Assembly (NCBI GenBank): GCA_030592645.1
Contig: JAUVIR010000001.1
Span: 1-38,880 of the forward strand
Source: Candidatus Fermentibacterota bacterium
Lineage (GTDB): Bacteria > Fermentibacterota > Fermentibacteria > Fermentibacterales > JCC-6
Direction of reading: 5' to 3'
DNA: 38,880 nt
A program made the translations under genes and the position numbers. This document shows positions 32,724 to 38,880 of this stretch, piece after piece. A model generated the notes under the pieces. The model had not been told where the DNA came from. It made no database searches and worked only from the letters and a program-made list of their open reading frames with translations. Every line of letters starts with the position of its first letter. Positions within the stretch are counted from its first letter, which is position 1.

Positions 32724-34931
32724 ATGTCAAAGAGAATAAGGAGCATTCTGGTTGTCTCGGCATTGATCAGCGCGGTCATTGCCGGTTATTATTTCAGGTC
32801 ATGGTTCGCAAATGATATTATGCCTCCCTCACGCAGAATGCAGACAGAAACAACTCAGTCCTACAGATATGCAAGAATGATCTCCGAGGATGGCTGTATT
32901 CCGCGGTTGGATACGCTCGTGATGTATCCGGGGGGAATGATCACCTCCGAGAATTCTATTTTCGAGGAGTACATAGCTGGCGGGATACACAGACTGACCG
33001 GGGGGGATTTTGATCTCTTCATAAGACTGTTCTCCCTTCTATTTCCCCTCTTAACGATTCCTTTTCTTTACCTGTGGATGCGTGCTGCCGATTACGGAGT
33101 ATCTTCGGCACTTGCAGGTTCAGCTCTTTACGCTTTCATATTCCCTGCGCTTCTGAGGGCCAGAGGAGAGTCCTTTTACCGGGAGACTGTCGCATTACCT
33201 TTTCTTGTAGCGCTTGCCTGGCTCGTAGAAAAAACAATTTCGAACGGCCAACGGGATGGAAAGCGAAGCAGGAATACTCTTCTAACATCAATTTCAGCCG
33301 GATTGATTCTTATCATTGCTCTTGCCGCCTGGAAGGTTTCGGCTTTTATAACGCTGTTTCTCTTTCTTTACCTTTACTGGAGGAATTACAGAAGAGGTGA
33401 TATTCCCTTCGCGCTCCGTATATCTCTTGCAGCTGCACAGTTATTGGCGGCACTGCTTATTTCGCATATGAGGCACGATGGTGCCCTTGTAAGCCCCTCT
33501 TCAGTAATGGCTGTTCTTCTTGTTCTCAAGAGACCGAAATCTATCTGGATACCTGTTGCAGGAACACTGCTGGCGCTTTTCTCTGCATTTGCCGGCACGG
33601 GTTCAACCGGCCATGTATCGGCTGTTATTGTGGCGAAGATACGTTTCATGTTCTCTCATCCGTCCAATCCCCAGCTTCTTTCAGATGATGCCAGACTTTT
33701 CTGGGTTCCGGGGTATACTACTCCAACACCAGCGCAGTTCCTGCTTCTATTCGGGATTCCCATTGCAGCAGCGATACCGGGAGTGCGGCAGTTCTTCAGG
33801 GAAAAGAATGGTAAACTCATTTTCTGGTTCCTGTTTCTCTCGCTTGCAGGTTATCTCTTCTTTGACAGACTTCTTGTACTTCCTGCAGTAGCGCTGATCC
33901 CGGTCATCTCTATATCCTTTGCAAAGAAATGGTTCATTATCCCTGCTCTGTCACTGATACTGCTTCAATCTGTATTTCCCGGACATATATCGGAAATGAT
34001 CTCCAGAACCGGACTGCAGTACAGAAATACATCTTCATTTTTAAACGACACCGAACTTGATTCATTCCTGCAGTGGGTGCGTCGGGAAACTGAGAGTGAT
34101 GAAGCCGTACTGAGTTTCTGGCATATCTCGGGGCTCCTTTCCGCATACGCGGACCGACCTGTTGTTACCCATACTTTCTTTGAAAACAGTGAAAACAGGA
34201 AAACGATAGTAGAGTTCGCACGGAGCATGTTCATGACGGAAGAGAGCCTGACCGCCTTCATGCTTGAGCGGGAATGCAGTCTGGTTGTCTACCAGGCTGA
34301 TTTCCTCCTTGATTGCAGTTATTCAGGTCTTCTTTACCTTGCTGGTCTGCAGGAGGTGCCGGATTATTCGGTTGCATTGAGAATGCATTACGCTCCGGAA
34401 TTGCTATCTTACCTTACACCTGTTTTTCAGGGACCATCGCTTAGAGTGTTCCGGATTGGAGCTCTGAGTCACGAAACACTGCCGAGACAGTTCCTCTTTG
34501 AAGAGAGGTACAGACACTGTTACGATGGTTACGATTCCGCAAGGGATCTGATGTTCGATCAGAGGGCAGCTTCAGGATATCTGGCCGATAGAGCCATGGA
34601 AACAATGGATCCTGATATGCTTTCAGGAGCAATACTCCTGGGAGTATCCGGGGGAGGTCCCGAGAGAGTATTAGAACAGATGCTCAACGATCTGATTCAG
34701 TTGTATATTCAGGGAAGCTACACTCTGGATCATCTTGCTGAGGACATTGAAACGTTTATCTACTGGTTCGGCAGCAGGATTGAATTGAGGCTTTTACTTG
34801 CTAGATTGTATGCATCCGAAAGTATGTTCACTAATGCGGAACTTCAATACCGCCTCGTACTTGAAGAAGATCCGGGAAATACTCAGGCTTCGGATGAGCT
34901 GCAGCTGCTAACCGACAGGGGAACTGAATGA
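32724..34931 (+). CDS. STT3/oligosaccharyltransferase-like GT-C membrane protein with TPR-like tail
   Basis: 735 residues. An N-terminal helix is followed by 'TETTQSYRYARMISEDGCIP' and 'YPGG', laid out like the first luminal loop of STT3/PglB, with Glu42 in the metal-site region. Many transmembrane helices follow, with 'RARGESFYRETVALPFLVAL' matching the STT3 helix bearing an acidic catalytic residue. In the soluble domain the WWDYG motif position is occupied by 'FWHISGLLSAYADRPVV' (Trp466). The last 90 residues are helical repeats ('NAELQYRLVLEEDPGNTQAS'). It may be a divergent oligosaccharyltransferase or another polyprenyl-dependent GT-C enzyme. No ribosome site is obvious before the ATG. 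Confidence 0.7.
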   Translation: MSKRIRSILVVSALISAVIAGYYFRSWFANDIMPPSRRMQTETTQSYRYARMISEDGCIPRLDTLVMYPGGMITSENSIFEEYIAGGIHRLTGGDFDLFIRLFSLLFPLLTIPFLYLWMRAADYGVSSALAGSALYAFIFPALLRARGESFYRETVALPFLVALAWLVEKTISNGQRDGKRSRNTLLTSISAGLILIIALAAWKVSAFITLFLFLYLYWRNYRRGDIPFALRISLAAAQLLAALLISHMRHDGALVSPSSVMAVLLVLKRPKSIWIPVAGTLLALFSAFAGTGSTGHVSAVIVAKIRFMFSHPSNPQLLSDDARLFWVPGYTTPTPAQFLLLFGIPIAAAIPGVRQFFREKNGKLIFWFLFLSLAGYLFFDRLLVLPAVALIPVISISFAKKWFIIPALSLILLQSVFPGHISEMISRTGLQYRNTSSFLNDTELDSFLQWVRRETESDEAVLSFWHISGLLSAYADRPVVTHTFFENSENRKTIVEFARSMFMTEESLTAFMLERECSLVVYQADFLLDCSYSGLLYLAGLQEVPDYSVALRMHYAPELLSYLTPVFQGPSLRVFRIGALSHETLPRQFLFEERYRHCYDGYDSARDLMFDQRAASGYLADRAMETMDPDMLSGAILLGVSGGGPERVLEQMLNDLIQLYIQGSYTLDHLAEDIETFIYWFGSRIELRLLLARLYASESMFTNAELQYRLVLEEDPGNTQASDELQLLTDRGTE

Positions 34932-35761
34932 GAATTGAATTCGTTAAGATGAGCGGCGCCGGGAACGATTTCATTGTATTTGACAATATGGACTCATCAC
35001 TTGATGCTGTCATTACACCAGGGCTTATTAAAAACCTGTGCGCACGGGGTCTTTCTGTGGGCGCGGACGGTTTGCTTGAAATGAAAAGTGACCCCGAGTA
35101 CGCATTCCGCATGAAGTACTACAACAGTAACGGGAAAAGTGCCGGAATGTGCGGTAACGGCGCAAGATGCATGATCTCTTATGCGGCATCAAAGGGAATT
35201 ATTCCGGACAGTGGAGTTATTAAATTCAGGAGTGATGCGGGAATTCATTCGGCCGAAATATCAGCTCCGGACAGTGTGAAATTATGGATGACCGATCCCG
35301 AGGTGCATTATCTTGATCGCACCATCAATATGGAATCTGTCGACCTGCATCTCTCATTTCTCGATACCGGAGTGCCACATGCAGTGGTCATGCTTGACGG
35401 ATCTCAAGAGATACCATTTCCGGAGTTCGCTTCTGAACTCAGAAAACACAGCCTTTTTGGAGATGCCGGTGCAAATGTTGATTTTGTCCGGGTAACAGGG
35501 GAATCAGAACTTGAACTGCGAACCTGGGAGAGAGGTGTCGAGGGAGAAACCCTTGCCTGCGGTACAGGTGCGGTGGCTTCGGCTATCTGCGCTGCCGAGA
35601 TCCATGGTATGAATCTTCCCATTGATATTACAGTCAGAAGCGGCCTGAAACTCAGAGTTGGAAAAAACAGCATCGGCTGGTGGCTTGAAGGCGAAGCAAG
35701 AACTGTATACCTGGGTGTTCTTGAAAGTTCATCTTTTCAGAAACTGGCGGCCATATTATGA
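34928..35761 (+). CDS. dapF: Diaminopimelate epimerase
   Basis: 277 residues. 'KMSGAGNDFIVFDN' opens the fold. The two catalytic cysteines are in 'GMCGNGARC' (Cys75) and 'LACGTGAVA' (Cys211). 'GVPHAVV' and 'NVDFVRV' are family segments. It converts LL- to meso-diaminopimelate for lysine and peptidoglycan synthesis. ATG 34928 overlaps the upstream stop as ATGA. The stop TGA overlaps an ATG at 35758 that opens the frame running through the tRNA gene. The last residues ('ESSSFQKLAAIL') extend past the usual end by a few positions. Confidence 0.96.
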   Translation: MRIEFVKMSGAGNDFIVFDNMDSSLDAVITPGLIKNLCARGLSVGADGLLEMKSDPEYAFRMKYYNSNGKSAGMCGNGARCMISYAASKGIIPDSGVIKFRSDAGIHSAEISAPDSVKLWMTDPEVHYLDRTINMESVDLHLSFLDTGVPHAVVMLDGSQEIPFPEFASELRKHSLFGDAGANVDFVRVTGESELELRTWERGVEGETLACGTGAVASAICAAEIHGMNLPIDITVRSGLKLRVGKNSIGWWLEGEARTVYLGVLESSSFQKLAAIL

Positions 35762-36486
35762 AATCCTATTCATCTAATCAATACGGAGCGGGTATAACTC
35801 AGTTGGCAGAGTGTCAGCTTCCCAAGCTGAATGTCGCGGGTTCGACCCCCGTTACCCGCTCCATATTAGTACCCTGGCAAGCATCAGCTGCCAAGATACT
35901 ACTTCTATCCATTATACTCTTAATATATTCTTCATCATATGCCTCACCTATCTACACAGACCCGGACTTCTGGCTTATGGCTTCAGGATATGGACTGATG
36001 AACACTTCCACCGCTGTGTCTTCATTAGATGAGAGATCCCTGATACTCCAGCTGAATAATGGTAACAGGAAAGCACTTATACCTCTTATCGATCTTCTTG
36101 TAGTTTCCGGCAGAATGGAGTGTGCCGAAATATGGATGGAGGGCAGGGCATTTAGCATACCCGTTTCCAGAAGGGATCTCGGAATAGCTCTTTCATGGTA
36201 CGGCCGATACGATCTGCACGACGTTATGACCCTGGATCTGCCCACTCCTACGGATCTTGATGATGATGATTATGCATCCACACTTGCCGCAATACTCTAC
36301 ATGGGATGGATGAACGCCTCAGAGGATGGATCTTTCCATCCGGATATTTTTGTGGGGATCTCGGATCTCAATATTATTGCCCCCTATTTCTTTGCGTCAT
36401 CCTATCATTGGGAGAAGGATTGGATCGGCATGAGATCTCTTGACAGTCTCTTTGCAGCAGGTGCCCACGAAGGAGACGGGCGTTGA
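35758..36486 (+). CDS. Secreted or lipid-anchored protein of unknown function; start uncertain
   Basis: The frame is open from ATG 35758, which overlaps the dapF stop as ATGA, but residues 11-35 would be encoded by a tRNA gene. After the tRNA comes 'AAKILLLSIILLIYSSSYAS', which looks like a signal peptide with cleavage near its end, then about 180 residues of soluble, mostly helical protein. No ATG, GTG or TTG occurs in frame between the tRNA end and the signal-like region; the next ATG is at 35977, after it. So the true start is either 35758 (tRNA nested in the gene), a non-standard codon after 35863, or 35977. The product is not recognised. It overlaps the next gene as TTGA. Confidence 0.6.
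   Translation: MKSYSSNQYGAGITQLAECQLPKLNVAGSTPVTRSILVPWQASAAKILLLSIILLIYSSSYASPIYTDPDFWLMASGYGLMNTSTAVSSLDERSLILQLNNGNRKALIPLIDLLVVSGRMECAEIWMEGRAFSIPVSRRDLGIALSWYGRYDLHDVMTLDLPTPTDLDDDDYASTLAAILYMGWMNASEDGSFHPDIFVGISDLNIIAPYFFASSYHWEKDWIGMRSLDSLFAAGAHEGDGR
35788..35863 (+). tRNA. tRNA-Gly (anticodon CCC)
   Basis: 76 bases including an encoded CCA end. The acceptor stem pairs GCGGGTA (35788-35794) with TACCCGC. The D stem is ACTC/GAGT, the anticodon stem TCAGC/GCTGA encloses the loop TTCCCAA (anticodon CCC), and the T arm is GCGGG-TTCGACC-CCCGT. The discriminator is T, as usual for bacterial tRNA-Gly. It reads GGG codons. It lies 27 bases after dapF and inside an open frame of the same strand. 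Confidence 0.95.
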
Positions 36487-37124
36487 TAACGGAAACAAAA
36501 AAAGGCTGGGCTTTCCTCAAGCAGCTGAATCTTGATATTCAGGAAAAAGCACAGCAGATATCAGGCAGTTTTGCGATCATCCCCGCCATGATATCATGGA
36601 TACGTTTCGTTGGCGCTGCAGCGGTAATATTCATAATATACAGGTCAATGAATCTGCATCTTCTCTTCTGGGTTATCCTTGCGTGTGCTGTTTCTGATTA
36701 CCTTGACGGATGGGTTGCAAGAAGGCTGAAAAAAACCTCCTATCCGGGTAAGGTCATGGATTTCATTGCTGACAAACTCTTCATATCGATAACGCTTCTG
36801 GCACTGTCGTTCTCTCTTGGAGCCATTGACACGGTTGTCGCTGGAATACTTGCAGGGTATCATCTTCTTCTTCTTTTTCTGCTTGCGGCAATATCCTGGA
36901 GCATTCATATACCTGTTGTTACAATAACAACCGGTGAGCGTCTTGCCATACTTGCAAGCTATCTTCTTCTGATAACAGCGGTAGGAAGGCTTGCATTTCC
37001 TGGAAAGCATATATTTCAATCTCTGTATGCACCCATGACAATAATAGCTATTCTTTCAGCACTGACCGGTCTTCTGAGTTATCTGCGGCTGCTTCGCAGG
37101 ATGCTCTCACGTTTTCTGGAGTAA
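36483..37124 (+). CDS. CDP-alcohol phosphatidyltransferase family membrane protein
   Basis: 213 residues. The signature D-x2-D-G-x2-A-R-x8-G-x3-D-x3-D is complete, spanning 'DYLDGWVARR' and 'GKVMDFIADK'. About six hydrophobic segments surround it. Such enzymes transfer a phosphoalcohol (glycerol phosphate, inositol phosphate and others) to CDP-diacylglycerol; this one is most like PgsA in layout. The first 35 residues form an amphipathic N-terminal stretch. TTG 36483 overlaps the upstream stop as TTGA. The exact acceptor is not determined. Confidence 0.88.
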   Translation: MITETKKGWAFLKQLNLDIQEKAQQISGSFAIIPAMISWIRFVGAAAVIFIIYRSMNLHLLFWVILACAVSDYLDGWVARRLKKTSYPGKVMDFIADKLFISITLLALSFSLGAIDTVVAGILAGYHLLLLFLLAAISWSIHIPVVTITTGERLAILASYLLLITAVGRLAFPGKHIFQSLYAPMTIIAILSALTGLLSYLRLLRRMLSRFLE

Positions 37125-37126
37125 AT

Positions 37127-37807
37127 ATGTTTATCAACCTGATACTTACGCTTTCAATGTTTCTTTCAAGCGGTGCTGAACTGGAGATAGCAGGTGATTT
37201 TGTTTCTGCTGGAAATGCCTATTACGAGGATAATGATATATCTGGAGAAGCCAGAATCCTGTGCAGATTCCTTGAGGAAGCTCTTTACGCAGGAAGCAGC
37301 GCGCATGCCTATGATCTGATAATGCAGCTTGAGCAGCTCCCCTTTGAATCCTGTTATTTTGATTTCTGGTACGCGAGGCTAAGCTGGAACTGCGGTATGC
37401 CGCAATACGCATGCGCAGCACTTGATGATGTTGCCGGAAACAGCTGGCTTCAAAGCAGAGCAGACGGACTTGCGGCGCAGTTAAGGGGCAACGCCTCTTC
37501 AGCTGCAGAGCACTTCAGACTTTCCCTCTCTCTGGCGGAATCGGCTAGACAGCGCTTTTACTCGGCTCTTGATCTGAGCTTTGCTCTTATCCAGACCGGG
37601 GAATACAATGAATCTGAGGATATTGCCCTGTACCTTGCAGGCAACTTTCCAGGTGAAAGCCTGCCCCTTATATCCCTCGCTCTGAACTATCAGGAGCAGG
37701 ACAGGTTCGGCGAGGCCATGTCCATACTTCAATCAGTCTACTCCGGAGATGAATTTTCTTTCATCGGGAAGCATTTCGCTGCTCTTCTCCTGGAGGATCT
37801 GGAATGA
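37127..37807 (+). CDS. Secreted TPR-like helical-repeat protein
   Basis: 226 residues. A signal-peptide-like N-terminus ('FINLILTLSMFLSSGAEL') is followed by alpha-helical repeats with TPR spacing and Ala/Tyr/Leu pattern ('YEDNDISGEARILCRFLEEA', 'LALNYQEQDRFGEAMSILQS'). No enzymatic motif is visible. It probably acts as an extracytoplasmic scaffold. The ATG comes 2 bases after the preceding stop, and the stop overlaps the next gene as ATGA. Confidence 0.7.
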   Translation: MFINLILTLSMFLSSGAELEIAGDFVSAGNAYYEDNDISGEARILCRFLEEALYAGSSAHAYDLIMQLEQLPFESCYFDFWYARLSWNCGMPQYACAALDDVAGNSWLQSRADGLAAQLRGNASSAAEHFRLSLSLAESARQRFYSALDLSFALIQTGEYNESEDIALYLAGNFPGESLPLISLALNYQEQDRFGEAMSILQSVYSGDEFSFIGKHFAALLLEDLE

Positions 37808-38730
37808 TAAAAGTATTCCCGAAACTGTTCAGAAATATTCTCCGGGGAAATACAGGCACCAAAAAGCTGAAGGAAAGAGTCATCCACCTGCCCGATGATC
37901 TTATCAATCCCACGGGATTCCTGGTTTATTCAGGACCTGAGGAATCGGATGTCTGGCCTGCTATGTTTATCATGAACACTCTTAACAGGGAATATCCTGA
38001 AAAAAATCTTGTCGTAATCTGCAGCATAAGAGATAGAGTTCTTTTCAACATGCTGCAGTTCAGCCCCACAGTTCATTCCTACGAAGGGCGTCCGAGGATA
38101 CCCGATATTATCGAAGAAGATTCCATTTCACCCGGATCAATACTTGTACACCCTTATACAACTGTCCTCAGCGAGGATGAGAAAGTGCTTTCTGGAACAC
38201 CCTGCCGAATACGTATGGCTCCTCTGAGCCATTCATCGCCATACATAAATTTCAGAGTAAAGACAAAAGCGAACGTCTATCCAGATATTCTTTCTGAAAT
38301 GTGCAGTACCATCGGGCTTGATTACGATGCGGATTGGAAACCGGCTGTTCCGAACCGGATAGAGCAGCTGGTGGAGAATAAGATTGCCCCGGTTTCAGGA
38401 AGGATGCTGCCGTATATAGTTACTACACCATCTGCCTTATCGATACTCGAAAAGCGCAGAGCCGAAATACCACTGAGAACCGTATCGCTGTCCGGCAAAT
38501 ACAGTGATTTCGATCATCTGGACAGGGAGATCAAGACAGTGATCATTGCAGACGCAACCGCGGTGCTGACCGATTCCGATGATCAATGGGGAGATGCATG
38601 CGCCCACGGCGTACCAGTAGCAGGCCTTGATAGATCCGGCAACTTCCTGAAATGGAAAGACAGAATACCGGCATCGAACGAAGACGAATTTGCCGAAGCA
38701 TGGGTCAGGCTCCTGAAAATAGGCTGGTAA
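37804..38730 (+). CDS. GT9 (heptosyltransferase)-like protein, divergent
   Basis: 308 residues. The layout, with two Rossmann-like halves, 'CSTIGLDYDADWKPAVPN' between them and 'AVLTDSDDQWGDACAHGVPV' near the end, resembles GT9 heptosyltransferases, where the latter segment binds the nucleotide sugar. The usual N-terminal 'GDxxxxxP' stretch is replaced by 'SGPEESDVWPAMFIMNTL', so the protein is diverged. It overlaps the previous gene as ATGA and is followed after 1 base by a clearer GT9 gene. A role in lipopolysaccharide-like core assembly is inferred from this pairing. Confidence 0.6.
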   Translation: MIKVFPKLFRNILRGNTGTKKLKERVIHLPDDLINPTGFLVYSGPEESDVWPAMFIMNTLNREYPEKNLVVICSIRDRVLFNMLQFSPTVHSYEGRPRIPDIIEEDSISPGSILVHPYTTVLSEDEKVLSGTPCRIRMAPLSHSSPYINFRVKTKANVYPDILSEMCSTIGLDYDADWKPAVPNRIEQLVENKIAPVSGRMLPYIVTTPSALSILEKRRAEIPLRTVSLSGKYSDFDHLDREIKTVIIADATAVLTDSDDQWGDACAHGVPVAGLDRSGNFLKWKDRIPASNEDEFAEAWVRLLKIGW

Positions 38731-38731
38731 C

Positions 38732-38880
38732 TTGTCTCTGGTTGTCAGAACTCCTAACTGGCTTGGTGATCTTGTCATGGCATTTCCAGCCCTTTCGATG
38801 CTGTTCGAGAAATATCCGCGCATGATCTTATGGAGCCATCCGAGAGTATCAGGGCTTATTCCCGTATTTTTCCCCTCAAT
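38732..38880 (+). CDS. GT9 heptosyltransferase-like protein, 3' end cut by window
   Basis: Only the first 49 codons are present. TTG 38732 begins 'SLVVRTPNWLGDLVMAFPAL', which matches the start of WaaF-type ADP-heptose:LPS heptosyltransferases ('RxPNWxGDxVMxxPAL'). No stop is reached before the window end. No strong ribosome site is seen, but the start lies one base after the previous stop and gives the usual N-terminus. Confidence 0.8.
   Translation, partial: MSLVVRTPNWLGDLVMAFPALSMLFEKYPRMILWSHPRVSGLIPVFFPS

Noticed and set aside
1-38880. CRISPR arrays, insertion sequences or prophage genes
   Set aside because: No regularly spaced repeats, transposase motifs or phage structural genes were seen in any part of the window.

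Overview
The window is a dense stretch of bacterial chromosome. All 34 protein genes (two cut by the window ends) and one tRNA gene lie on the + strand, usually separated by a few bases or overlapping by 4. No gap without a gene exceeds about 210 bases. The proteins point to a diderm bacterium with meso-diaminopimelate peptidoglycan (dapF), heptosyltransferase-type sugar transfer (GT9), a Tat component, a sigma-54-type enhancer-binding regulator and MglA-like GTPases. Archaeal-type GatD/GatE, DUF2723 and MglA-like proteins together suggest an uncultured candidate phylum, possibly near the FCB group (Fermentibacterota-like). That placement is inference and cannot be settled from this sequence alone.

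Layout. (1) 1-7.4 kb: a surface-polysaccharide cluster of three GT4 glycosyltransferases, one GT2 glycosyltransferase and two membrane proteins, the larger a probable GT-C enzyme. (2) 7.4-10.4 kb: a membrane histidine kinase and its NtrC-family response regulator, ending at a 27-bp perfect-looking hairpin. (3) 10.6-13.9 kb: gatE-gatD, the Glu-tRNA(Gln) amidotransferase known as the archaeal type; gatD appears to start at CTG. (4) 13.95-24 kb: a strong-looking sigma-70-type promoter, a terminator-like hairpin with a T7 tract in the leader, then hpf-hprK-ptsH-ptsI, a sugar nucleotidyltransferase, two GT4 enzymes, a Gx-transporter-family protein, a DUF4321-like protein, tatA, an MglA-like GTPase and a zinc-finger membrane protein. 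(5) 24-32.7 kb: topA-xerC-(DUF2723 giant)-hslV-hslU, matching the topA/xerC/hslVU neighbourhood known from Firmicutes but with an inserted membrane glycosyltransferase, then a second MglA-like GTPase. (6) 32.7-38.9 kb: an STT3-like membrane protein, dapF, a tRNA-Gly(CCC) gene lying inside an open frame, a CDP-alcohol phosphatidyltransferase, a secreted TPR-like protein and two GT9-like proteins.

How the genes may work together: regions 1, 4 and 6 supply envelope glycan and lipid synthesis. HprK, HPr and Enzyme I form a phosphotransfer chain with no sugar-specific EII nearby, and share a leader with the ribosome-hibernation factor, which suggests energy-state signalling. The most notable points are bacterial GatDE with its CTG start and stop-embedded ribosome binding site, the attenuator-like hpf leader, the tRNA nested in a coding frame, and the MglA GTPase paired with a zinc-finger transmembrane protein.
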